From NCBI RefSeq assembly GCF_003261175.1, contig NZ_QLNP01000063.1:1-64000 (forward strand): 64,000 nucleotides of DNA, read 5' to 3'. This DNA comes from Arthrobacter globiformis (GTDB lineage Bacteria > Actinomycetota > Actinomycetes > Actinomycetales > Micrococcaceae). This document shows positions 1-7,455 of the stretch, piece by piece. The notes under the pieces are model-generated. The model saw only the letters and a list, made by a program, of their open reading frames with translations. It was not told the origin of the DNA and did no database searches. The first letter of the stretch is position 1; every line of letters starts with the position of its first letter. Made by a program: the position numbers and the translations under genes.

Positions 1-1416
1 CCGCGGCAGATCCAGATGATCGCCATCGGCGGCGCGATCGGCACCGGCCTGTTCCTCGGCGCCGGCGGCCGGCTCAACGCTGCCGGGCCGTCCCTGGTCA
101 TCGCCTACGCCGTCTGCGGCTTCTTCGCCTTCCTGATCCTGCGCGCCCTCGGCGAACTCGTGCTGCACCGGCCCTCGTCCGGCTCTTTCGTCTCCTACGC
201 CCGCGAATTCTTCGGCGAGAAAGCAGCCTTCGTCTCGGGCTGGTTCTACTGGATCAACTGGGCCACCACCACCATCGTGGACATCACCGCCGCCGCCCTC
301 TACATGAACTTCTTCGGCAACTACATCCCCTGGATGGCCGACGTCCCCCAATGGGTCTGGGCACTGACCGCCCTCGTCGTCGTCCTCTGCCTGAACCTCG
401 TTTCCGTCAAGGTCTTCGGCGAAATGGAATTCTGGTTCGCCATCATCAAGGTCGCCGCCCTCGTGGCCTTCCTCCTCATCGGCACCTACTTCGTCATCTT
501 CGGCACCCCCGTCCCCGGCCAGGAAACCGGCTTCAACCTCATCACCGACAACGGCGGCATCTTCCCCAACGGCCTGCTGCCCATGATCATCCTCATGCAG
601 GGCGTCCTGTTCGCCTACGCCTCCATCGAACTCGTCGGCACCGCCGCCGGCGAAACCGAAAACCCCGAAAAGATCATGCCCAAAGCCATCAACTCCGTGG
701 TCTTCCGCATCGCCGTGTTCTACGTCGGCTCCGTCATCCTGCTCGCCCTGCTCCTGCCCTTCACCGCCTACCAAAAGGGCGTCAGCCCCTTCGTGACGTT
801 CTTCGGCTCGATCGGCATCGAGGGCGTGGACGTCATCATGAACCTCGTGGTCCTCACCGCAGCCCTGTCCTCCCTCAACGCCGGCCTCTACTCCACCGGC
901 CGGATCCTGCGCTCCATGTCCGTGGCCGGCTCCGCCCCCAAATTCGCCCAGCGCATGAACAAAGCCGGCGTCCCCTACGGCGGCATCGCCATCACCGCCG
1001 GCGTCTCCCTGCTCGGCGTCCCGCTGAACTACCTCGTCCCCTCACAGGCCTTCGAGATCGTCCTGAACATCGCCTCCGTAGGCATCATCGTCACCTGGGC
1101 CACCATCGTCCTGTGCCAGATCCAGCTCAAACGCTGGGCGGACAAGGGCTGGCTCAAACGCCCCTCATTCCGGATGTTCGGCGCCCCCTACACCGGCTAC
1201 CTCTCGCTGCTGTTCCTCGCCGGCGTACTGATCATGGTCTTCATCGACTCACCCCTGACACTTCTGGTCACCCTCATCGCCATCGCACTCATGATCGCCG
1301 GCTGGTACGCCTGCCGCAAACGCATCCACGAAATCGCCGAAGCCCGCGAAGGCTTCACCGGCATGTCCCCCGTCGTCGCCAACCGCCCCACCCCGGGCAG
1401 CGCGGACCGGATCTAA
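1..1416 (+). CDS. APC-family amino-acid permease, 5' end missing
   Basis: An integral membrane amino-acid/H+ symporter of the amino acid-polyamine-organocation superfamily, closest in style to the GABA/proline/aromatic permeases (GabP, AroP). The reading frame is open from base 1, so the start lies upstream of the window; at least 471 residues are visible. The first visible residues include the signature [13 protein letters not shown] of transmembrane helix 1, where substrate binds in this family. About eleven further hydrophobic helices follow, with the conserved EL.G..AGE segment ([15 protein letters not shown]) in the middle. The substrate cannot be told from sequence. A palindromic repeat with terminator geometry follows the stop by about 40 bases. 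Confidence 0.9.
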   Translation, partial: PRQIQMIAIGGAIGTGLFLGAGGRLNAAGPSLVIAYAVCGFFAFLILRALGELVLHRPSSGSFVSYAREFFGEKAAFVSGWFYWINWATTTIVDITAAALYMNFFGNYIPWMADVPQWVWALTALVVVLCLNLVSVKVFGEMEFWFAIIKVAALVAFLLIGTYFVIFGTPVPGQETGFNLITDNGGIFPNGLLPMIILMQGVLFAYASIELVGTAAGETENPEKIMPKAINSVVFRIAVFYVGSVILLALLLPFTAYQKGVSPFVTFFGSIGIEGVDVIMNLVVLTAALSSLNAGLYSTGRILRSMSVAGSAPKFAQRMNKAGVPYGGIAITAGVSLLGVPLNYLVPSQAFEIVLNIASVGIIVTWATIVLCQIQLKRWADKGWLKRPSFRMFGAPYTGYLSLLFLAGVLIMVFIDSPLTLLVTLIAIALMIAGWYACRKRIHEIAEAREGFTGMSPVVANRPTPGSADRI

Positions 1417-1457
1417 CCCGGCAGCTCACCCCTCGCGGCACCAGCAGCGCGCCGCTG

Positions 1458-1513
1458 AGCGCGAACGGACATTTGAGGCTCCACTCCGGGGGCCACAAGT
1501 GTCCGTTCGCGCT
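1458..1513. repeat. Palindromic repeat, GCGAACGGACA family, copy 1
   Basis: Two 18-base arms (1458-1475 and 1496-1513) pair with a single G-U type mismatch around a 20-base loop. The arms begin with AGCGCGAACGGACA. A second element with the same arm sequence lies at 13349-13414. It sits about 40 bases after the permease stop, so it may act as a transcription terminator, although no long T-run follows. Confidence 0.75.
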
Positions 1514-1834
1514 TAAGGGGTGTTTGCATTATTGACCGCCGTTTGGAGCGGGAGTAATTTACGACTAGCCGTGCCGTAACCGCTGGGCCACCGGCACTAA
1601 CCGCCGACACGGGGACGAACCTCCTGTCTGAATCACGCCAAGGCAGGCCGCGCCACGCTGCCGCCCCTGCCAAGGTGCATCCGGTCTCCGCCGCTGTGGA
1701 AGTCCGCCGCCCGGACCACTGCCCCTCCACGAGGTGGGCCCGCACCGGCTGCTTAAACAATCACCCGGCGCGGCCGTGCGGCGGCTGCCCCCACACATAC
1801 CGGGGCGTGCGCCCCGGATGAATCGGAGTACGCC
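1514..1834. other. Intergenic stretch without a recognisable gene
   Basis: About 320 bases between the palindromic repeat and the FAD oxidase gene. I see no coding sequence with a plausible start and no clear RNA gene. A short GC palindrome lies close to the downstream start (GGGGCGTGCGCCCC at 1802-1815), just before the ribosome-binding site of the oxidase. The promoter of that gene should be in this interval. Confidence 0.5.
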
Positions 1835-3211
1835 ATGGACAGCAACTCCTTCCAGGCCTTGCAGGAGAAGGTGCGGGGCCAGGTCATCACGAGCGACCAC
1901 GCAGACTATGACGCCGCGCGGGCGGTTTTCAACGGAATGATCGACAGACGCCCTGCGGCCATCCTGCGTGTGTCGCAGGTAGCGGACGTCATTGCGGGCG
2001 TGAATTTCGCGCGCGACGCAGGCTTGGATCTGGCGCTGCGCGGCGGCGGCCACAGCGCGCCCGGTTTCGGGACACACGACGGCGCCCTCGTCATCGACTT
2101 CGCAGGTTGCCGGGGGGTGCGAGTCAACCCTGCGGATTCCACGGCCCGGGCTGAAGCGGGTACGACGTGGGCAGACTTTAACCACGCCACCAGCGCCTTT
2201 GGGCTGGCCACCACGGGTGGCATCATCGGATCCACGGGCGTTGCGGGACTAACTCTCGGCGGAGGCATCGGCTATCTCGCACGGAAGTACGGGCTGTCGT
2301 GTGACAACCTGAAATCCGCGGACGTGGTGACTGCCGACGGGAAATTTTTGATTGCCAGTGCCACGGAAAATGAGGACCTCTTCTGGGCCTTGCGCGGTGG
2401 GACGGGCAACTTCGGCGTCGTGACCTCCCTTGAGTTCAACGTGCACCCCGTTGATGTTCTCTACGGCGGAGTGATTATTTACCTGCTGGAACATGCCGAA
2501 GCCGTGGCCGGGCTCTTCAGGGAGTACATCGCCACGGCACCGGAGGAAATGGGTGCGTTCCTGGGCTTCCACCAGGGTCCGCCGGTCCCGTTCCTGCCTG
2601 AGGAGTATCACGGAGAACCCGTGGTTGTGCTCGTGGGCGGCTGGGCAGGCCCCCACAACGCGGGTGAACGTCAATGGCAGCCGTTCCTTGATGTTGCTCC
2701 CGTCGCCGGCTCCTTTCTGGGTCCCCTTCCCTACACGGTTCTCAACACGCTCTTCGACCCCATGTATCCGAAGGGCCTGCAAGCCTACTGGAAGTCAGAG
2801 TTCCTGCCCGCCATAACCGATGACGTTGTCAGTGTCGCCAAGAAGTTCGGGGAGGGCATTCCCAGCGTCCAGACGGCAAACCACTTCTACCCGATGAACG
2901 GTGCCGTCCAGCGGGTCGGGCGGGACGAGACCGCATTCCCTTACCGCGACGTCAACTTTGCCGTGGACATTGCCTGCCATTGGGAGGACCCGGCCCACAA
3001 CGAAGCCAACACGAAGTGGGTGCGAGAGTACTATGCCGAGCTCCACCCCCTCGGTTCCGGTGCAGGCTACGTGAATTTTCTCGACGCCGATGACCAGCCC
3101 CACATCGAGGACACATACGCAGGGAACTACTCCCGGCTCGCCCAGGTGAAGGCCAAGTACGACCCCGGCAACCTGTTCCACATCAACCAAAACATCAAGC
3201 CAGCCGGCTGA
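1835..3211 (+). CDS. FAD-binding oxidoreductase with BBE domain (6-HDNO-like)
   Basis: A 458-residue vanillyl-alcohol-oxidase-superfamily flavoprotein. The N-terminal half is the FAD_binding_4 (PCMH) fold, with RGGGHSAPGFGTHDG around residues 69-83. His73 is the expected site of covalent 8-alpha-histidyl FAD attachment, as in 6-hydroxy-D-nicotine oxidase. GLTLGGGIGYLARKYGL and WALRGGTGNFGVV complete the flavin site. The C-terminus is a berberine-bridge (BBE) domain (YDPGNLFHINQNIKP). The segment where bicovalent family members carry a cysteine (GIIGSTGVAG) has none, so FAD should be bound by one covalent bond only. The ATG at 1835 has a GGAG ribosome site. The substrate is unknown; it is a single gene with no pathway neighbours. 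Confidence 0.88.
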   Translation: MDSNSFQALQEKVRGQVITSDHADYDAARAVFNGMIDRRPAAILRVSQVADVIAGVNFARDAGLDLALRGGGHSAPGFGTHDGALVIDFAGCRGVRVNPADSTARAEAGTTWADFNHATSAFGLATTGGIIGSTGVAGLTLGGGIGYLARKYGLSCDNLKSADVVTADGKFLIASATENEDLFWALRGGTGNFGVVTSLEFNVHPVDVLYGGVIIYLLEHAEAVAGLFREYIATAPEEMGAFLGFHQGPPVPFLPEEYHGEPVVVLVGGWAGPHNAGERQWQPFLDVAPVAGSFLGPLPYTVLNTLFDPMYPKGLQAYWKSEFLPAITDDVVSVAKKFGEGIPSVQTANHFYPMNGAVQRVGRDETAFPYRDVNFAVDIACHWEDPAHNEANTKWVREYYAELHPLGSGAGYVNFLDADDQPHIEDTYAGNYSRLAQVKAKYDPGNLFHINQNIKPAG

Positions 3212-3271
3212 CACCGCAGACGCCGGGCCGGGCTCCATAGTTTGGCAGGTTCCTTCCGCCGCCATTCGGCC

Positions 3272-3277
3272 TACCAT
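3272..3277 (+). promoter_or_regulatory. Probable -10 box (TACCAT) for the MBL-rhodanese gene
   Basis: TACCAT fits the actinobacterial -10 pattern TAnnnT. It overlaps the upstream in-frame ATG at 3276, which argues that translation starts at the next ATG, 3342, rather than inside the promoter. Confidence 0.35.
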
Positions 3278-3341
3278 GGAGGCATCCGGGGCGAGGCCCG
3301 CGATGAGCGCTGCCTCCACGGTGCGTCGAAGGGCCGGACGA

Positions 3342-4712
3342 ATGGACGTCGTTGTCATCGAAACCCCGCAGCTCGGGGACCGCAGCTACCTGGTCCATGA
3401 CGGCCGCGTGGCGCTGGTGGTCGATGCGCAGCGGGACACGGACCGCATCGAGGAGGCCGCGAGGAACGCCGGAGTGAGGATCACCCACGTCGCCGAAACC
3501 CATGTCCACAACGACTACCTCACCGGAGGTCTGATCCTCGCCCGCGCCCACGGCGCCAAATATCTGGTGAACGCCGCGGACCAGCTGGCTTATGAACGGG
3601 AGCCTGTTGAGGACGGCCAAACCCTGCAGATCGGCGCGCTCACGCTCCGCGCCGTGGCCACTCCCGGGCACACCCATACGCACCTGTCTTACATCGTTAC
3701 GGACGGTCCGGGCCGGGCCGTGTTTTCCGGCGGCAGCCTGCTCTTCGGCTCCGTGGGCCGCACCGATCTTCTCGGTCCCGGCGACACCGCCGGGCTGACA
3801 CGGGACCAGTACACCTCCGTCCACCGGCTCGCTGACGAGGCCGGACCCGATGCTGCCCTCTACCCCACCCATGGGTTCGGCTCGTTCTGCTCGGTCGGGC
3901 CCGCCGCGCGTGCTGAGACGTCGACCATTGCGGAGCAGCGCGACGCCAACCACGCGTTGGCGGACCCGGATCCCGAACACTTCGCGGCCGAGCTCATGGC
4001 CAATCTCTCCGCGTACCCTTCCTATTACGCCCACATGGCCCCCATCAACATGACCGGCCCCGAGCCCGCGGACCTGGGCCTGCCGGAGTCACTCGGCGCC
4101 GCTGAGCTGACGGAGCGGCTGGCGAACGGCGAATGGGTGGTCGACCTGCGCCACCGCGTGCTGTTCGCCAGCAACCACCTGCGGGGCACCGTCAGCTTCG
4201 AATACGGCTCGGGACGAAGCTTCAGTTCCTACCTCGGCTGGGTTCTCCCTTGGGGCGAAAAACTGACGCTCGTCGGCAGCCGCGAGGATCTGCAAGCCGC
4301 CATCCGCGACCTTTCCCGCATCGGCATCGACCGCCCCGATGCCGCAGTGGGAACAGAACCCGGCGAACTGGCGCCGGGAGCCCCCGTCGCCTCTTATCCC
4401 CGGGCCGGATGGCCCGCCGTCGTTCATGAAAAGCCCGACGGCGACCCCTTACTGGACGTGCGGCGCAGCGACGAGTTTGCTGCCTCCCACGTTGCTGGCG
4501 CCATCAGCGTGCCGCTGCACGAACTGCTGGGTCGTCTGGGTGAACTGCCCCAGGGGCGCCTCTGGGTGCACTGCGCCACCGGCTACCGTGCCGGCGTCGC
4601 AGCCAGCCTGCTGCAGCGGGCGGGGCGGGAGGTGGTGCAGATCGATGCCCGCTTCCGGGACGCGGCGGCCGCCGGAGTGGCCTTGCAAATGCAGCCGCTG
4701 CAGCGGCGGTGA
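3342..4712 (+). CDS. Metallo-beta-lactamase-fold / rhodanese fusion (persulfide dioxygenase-like)
   Basis: A 456-residue protein with an N-terminal MBL-fold domain like glyoxalase II and persulfide dioxygenase, then two rhodanese modules. The metal motif is THVHNDYLTGG (residues 53-63), followed by TPGHTHTHLSY and PTHGFGS. The persulfide dioxygenase consensus is HxHxDH; here Tyr59 replaces the last His, as in iron-dependent relatives that use one metal. The first rhodanese module (near 255-310) lacks a catalytic cysteine. The second has the active loop HCATGYRAG with Cys411. Likely role: oxidation or transfer of sulfane sulfur in the cytosol. The start at 3342 was preferred over an in-frame ATG at 3276 that sits in a -10 box. 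A UspA gene follows 39 bases later. Confidence 0.82.
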   Translation: MDVVVIETPQLGDRSYLVHDGRVALVVDAQRDTDRIEEAARNAGVRITHVAETHVHNDYLTGGLILARAHGAKYLVNAADQLAYEREPVEDGQTLQIGALTLRAVATPGHTHTHLSYIVTDGPGRAVFSGGSLLFGSVGRTDLLGPGDTAGLTRDQYTSVHRLADEAGPDAALYPTHGFGSFCSVGPAARAETSTIAEQRDANHALADPDPEHFAAELMANLSAYPSYYAHMAPINMTGPEPADLGLPESLGAAELTERLANGEWVVDLRHRVLFASNHLRGTVSFEYGSGRSFSSYLGWVLPWGEKLTLVGSREDLQAAIRDLSRIGIDRPDAAVGTEPGELAPGAPVASYPRAGWPAVVHEKPDGDPLLDVRRSDEFAASHVAGAISVPLHELLGRLGELPQGRLWVHCATGYRAGVAASLLQRAGREVVQIDARFRDAAAAGVALQMQPLQRR

Positions 4713-4751
4713 AGTCCAAGTTCCAAGTCGAGGTTGCAAAGGAGAACAGCG

Positions 4752-5300
4752 ATGGATGCTGAAGGCAAAGTGGTTGTGGGCGTGGACGGCTCGGACTCCT
4801 CGGTGGAGGCCCTCCGTCTGGGGGCGCGGCTGGCACCGGGCCTGGGCGCCCGCGTTCATGCCGTGGCGTGCTGGCACTTTCCGGAAATGTACGCCGGGTA
4901 CATCCCCCCGGATTTCGAGGCGTTCGAGGCCTCGGCTGCAAAGATCCTGGCCCAGTCCATCGAGAAGGCATTCGGACCGGACGTCCCGGAGACCTTGACC
5001 AGTGAACTCGTGCGGGGACCGGCCCCGGCCAAGCTGGTGGAAGCGGCCGCCGGAGCGGCGATGCTGGTGGTGGGACGCAGGGGCCACGGCGGATTCATGG
5101 GCCTGCACCTCGGCTCGGTGAGCACCGCGTGCGTGGCGCACGCCGAATGCCCGGTCCTGGTGGTGCACACCAAGGATGACCACGAGCGTACCCACCGTTT
5201 CCGCAGGGGCGCATCGTCCAAGGACGCACACAAGGACGCACACGGGGACGCACACAAGGACCCGGGCAGGGACGCATCCGTGGACACGGCCACGCGCTGA
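4752..5300 (+). CDS. Universal stress protein with repetitive Lys-Asp-Ala-His tail
   Basis: A 182-residue single-domain UspA protein. The N-terminal strand and loop are VVVGVDGSDSS. The ATP-binding signature G-2x-G-9x-G(S) is intact in GRRGHGGFMGLHLGSV, so nucleotide binding is expected. After the usual end of the domain (CPVLVVHTK) the protein carries about 35 extra residues, including KDAHKDAHGDAHKDPGRDAS. These are encoded by 12-base tandem units from 5220 to about 5276. The start ATG at 4752 has a strong AAGGAGA site; a TTG 18 bases upstream is the only alternative. It probably shares a transcript with the MBL-rhodanese gene 39 bases upstream. Confidence 0.88.
   Translation: MDAEGKVVVGVDGSDSSVEALRLGARLAPGLGARVHAVACWHFPEMYAGYIPPDFEAFEASAAKILAQSIEKAFGPDVPETLTSELVRGPAPAKLVEAAAGAAMLVVGRRGHGGFMGLHLGSVSTACVAHAECPVLVVHTKDDHERTHRFRRGASSKDAHKDAHGDAHKDPGRDASVDTATR
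5220..5276 (+). repeat. Coding 12-base tandem repeat in the UspA tail
   Basis: Units aaggacgcacac / aaggacgcacac / ggggacgcacac / aaggacccgggc encode KDAH, KDAH, GDAH, KDPG. The number of units is likely to vary between strains. Confidence 0.7.
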
Positions 5301-5408
5301 CCCCTCCGCGTAACGCAACGCACCTGCAACCCCCTGCGGGCGCGCCATCGCCTATGCTCGGCTGAGCAGCTCAGAACTGGCTCAACGTCGAACCACGGGA
5401 GACACCTC

Positions 5409-6725
5409 ATGACCAACTGGCGGATCCGGGACTTCCACTCCGCGGACCTGGACGGCATCCTGCACCTCTGGGAGTCGCTGAAGGCAACCAACGTCGAGCC
5501 GGTCTACGCGCTCTCCGAGGTGCTGGCATCCTGCGAAAAGGACCATGCCGTGGTGGCCGTCCTCGGCGACCAGGTGGTGGGCGCCGCCGTCGGCCGGGCA
5601 GCTCATGACCAGGGCTGGGTCGTTTTCCTGGCCACGCTGCCGGAATTCCGCGGCCGGGGCATCGGCACTTCACTGCTGGCCGCCGTCGAAAACCGGATGG
5701 CGCCGCACGGACTGAACAAGCTTTCTGCCCTGATGCCCGAGTCGGAGACCCGTGTGGAGGCCTTCTTGAGCCGCGGCTTCGTGCTCAAGAAAAACCTGCG
5801 CTACTTCGAGCGCACCATCCCCGTGCAGCGCCAGGAACTCGAACCCCTGAGCCTGCTGGGCGGGCGCATCCTGGCCCGCGACCTGTGGGAGAACGTGGCC
5901 GGCATGCGCCGGGAAAAGGAACTCTTGGAGCGCCGCCTGGTCCTGCCGCTGGCGGAGGCGGACCTCGCCGACGAATTCGGCGTGGTGCCGCCGCGGGCAG
6001 TGGTGCTGTTCGGGCCCCCCGGTACCGGCAAGACCACCTTCGCCAAGGCGATCGCCTCCCGGCTGGAGTGGCCCTTCGTGGAAGTCTTCCCCTCCCGGCT
6101 GGCCTCCGACCCCAAGGGCCTGGCTGGCGCACTGCGCGAGACGTTCCTGGAGATCGCGGAACTCGAGCACGCCGTCGTGTTCATCGACGAAGTGGAGGAG
6201 ATCGCCTCCCAGCGCGCCGGGGACCCGCCGTCTCCGCTGCAGGGCGTCACCAACGAACTGCTCAAGATCATCCCGGCCTTCCGCGAACAGCCCGGCCGCA
6301 TCCTGGTCTGCGCCACCAACTTCATCCGCGCCCTCGACTCCGCCTTCCTGCGGCACGGCCGGTTCGACTACGTGATTCCCATCGGCCTCCCGGACCGGCA
6401 GGCACGTGAAGCCATGTGGCAGCGCTTCATCCCCGCCGCCGTCGTGGACAACGTGGACGTGGAGCAGCTCGTGGACCGGACCAAGGGCTTCTCCCCCGCG
6501 GACATCGAGTTTGCCGCGCGCAGCGCCTCGCAGCGGGCGCTGGAAAAAGCAGTGTACGACGACGGCGGGCTGGCTTCCGGGGGCGGCGTGTCCGTCCGCG
6601 AGGCGGTCCGGAAAGGTCCCGCCACCCAGGACTACCTCGACGCCATCGCGGACACCCGCACCACCGTCAGCGACGAGGTGCACCAGGAGTTCCTGGAGGA
6701 CATCGACGCCCTCGGCCGCGTGTAG
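5409..6725 (+). CDS. GNAT acetyltransferase - AAA ATPase fusion
   Basis: A 438-residue two-domain protein. Residues 1-140 form a GNAT N-acetyltransferase fold with the acetyl-CoA motif EFRGRGIGTSLL. A linker (about 141-195) leads to a classical AAA module: Walker A GPPGTGKTT at 202-210 (Lys208), Walker B VVFIDEVEEI with Asp260 and Glu261, a sensor-1-like ATNF segment, an arginine-finger-like RHGRFD, and the C-terminal helical lid (KGFSPADIEFAARSAS). The AAA part resembles proteasome-ATPase/FtsH/Cdc48-type modules, but no protease or substrate-binding domain is attached. The function is unknown: a remodeller that acetylates, or is coupled to acetylation of, a partner. GGGAG precedes the start. 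A 65-bp palindromic repeat follows the stop. Confidence 0.85.
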   Translation: MTNWRIRDFHSADLDGILHLWESLKATNVEPVYALSEVLASCEKDHAVVAVLGDQVVGAAVGRAAHDQGWVVFLATLPEFRGRGIGTSLLAAVENRMAPHGLNKLSALMPESETRVEAFLSRGFVLKKNLRYFERTIPVQRQELEPLSLLGGRILARDLWENVAGMRREKELLERRLVLPLAEADLADEFGVVPPRAVVLFGPPGTGKTTFAKAIASRLEWPFVEVFPSRLASDPKGLAGALRETFLEIAELEHAVVFIDEVEEIASQRAGDPPSPLQGVTNELLKIIPAFREQPGRILVCATNFIRALDSAFLRHGRFDYVIPIGLPDRQAREAMWQRFIPAAVVDNVDVEQLVDRTKGFSPADIEFAARSASQRALEKAVYDDGGLASGGGVSVREAVRKGPATQDYLDAIADTRTTVSDEVHQEFLEDIDALGRV

Positions 6726-6744
6726 CCTCTTCGCTGCAGCCAAA

Positions 6745-6809
6745 GCAACGCGGGGTCAGATAACGCCCATATGTGGGCCCGAATTGGGCGCTAAGTGACC
6801 CCGCGTTGC
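6745..6809. repeat. 65-bp dispersed palindromic repeat, copy A
   Basis: Perfect 14-base arms GCAACGCGGGGTCA (6745-6758) and its complement (6796-6809) enclose a second, imperfect arm pair (AACGCCCA / TGGGCGCT). The copy at 20363-20427 has the same length, identical arms and an identical 27-base right half. It could terminate the GNAT-AAA transcript, but the other copy lies between divergent genes, so it is better seen as a repeat family. Confidence 0.85.
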
Positions 6810-6834
6810 AGTCATTGCCGAGTCGAGGAGCAAC

Positions 6835-7452
6835 GTGATCCTTTTCCTCACCATCGTCAGCGGCGTGGCCTGGACCGTGGTGTATGTCGAGGCGATCAGG
6901 CTGGGCCTCCGGGAACGCACCTACGCCATCCCGGCGGCGGCTCTTGCGCTCAACTTCGCCTGGGAGGCCATCTACGCCTCGCGCTCCGTGGCCACGGGAA
7001 TATCGGCGCAGGGGATTTTCAACATCCTGTGGGGCCTGGCAGACATCGCGATTGTGTACACCTTCCTGAGGTTCGGGCGGGCCGAGCTGCCGGTCTGGAT
7101 CACGCGGCCGCTCTTCGTCGGCTGGGCCGTCCTGCTGGGCGCCACGTCATTCGCGGTGCAGCTGCTGTTCGTGGCTCAGTTCGGCTGGGACGACGCCACC
7201 AAGTACGCCGCCTTCCTGCAGAACCTGCTGATGTCCGGGCTCTTCATCGCGATGTTCGTCGCGCGCGGCGGCGGCCGCGGCCAGTCACTCGTCATCGCCG
7301 TGTCCAAGTGGATCGGTACGCTGGCGCCCACCATCGTCTACGGCGGGTTTGGGAACTCGGCGCTCATCCTGGGGCTCGGAGCCTTGTGCAGCGTGTTCGA
7401 CTTGGCATACATTGCCCTGCTCTGGCGGGCACGAAGAACCGCTACTGTTTGA
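6835..7452 (+). CDS. Seven-helix membrane protein, Pyr4/PaxB-type terpene cyclase-like
   Basis: A 205-residue protein made almost entirely of seven hydrophobic helices. Helix 2 carries NFAWEAIY (Asn40, Trp43, Glu44), helix 3 WGLADIAIVYTF (Asp70) and helix 7 CSVFDLAYIALL (Asp189). This layout matches what I know of transmembrane-type terpene cyclases (fungal Pyr4 and PaxB and some bacterial members), where an acidic residue in an N..WE motif and a C-terminal Asp are essential; in Pyr4 these are Glu63 and Asp218, a similar spacing. No prenyltransferase or epoxidase gene is adjacent, so the substrate is open. The GTG start has a GAGGAG site. The LtrA gene begins 3 bases after its stop. A plain unknown membrane protein is the alternative. 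Confidence 0.5.
   Translation: MILFLTIVSGVAWTVVYVEAIRLGLRERTYAIPAAALALNFAWEAIYASRSVATGISAQGIFNILWGLADIAIVYTFLRFGRAELPVWITRPLFVGWAVLLGATSFAVQLLFVAQFGWDDATKYAAFLQNLLMSGLFIAMFVARGGGRGQSLVIAVSKWIGTLAPTIVYGGFGNSALILGLGALCSVFDLAYIALLWRARRTATV
7443..7448 (+). promoter_or_regulatory. Possible internal -10 (TACTGT) giving a leaderless ltrA transcript
   Basis: TACTGT ends 7 bases before the ATG at 7456, and no ribosome-binding site precedes that ATG. The geometry fits a leaderless mRNA starting at the ATG. Confidence 0.35.
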
Positions 7453-7455
7453 TCC

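Noticed and set aside
1567-1600. Minus-strand stretch resembling a tRNA D-arm (GCCCAGCGGTTACGGCACGG)
   Set aside because: I cannot draw an acceptor stem, anticodon stem or T-arm around it; it is too degenerate to call a tRNA or tRNA remnant.
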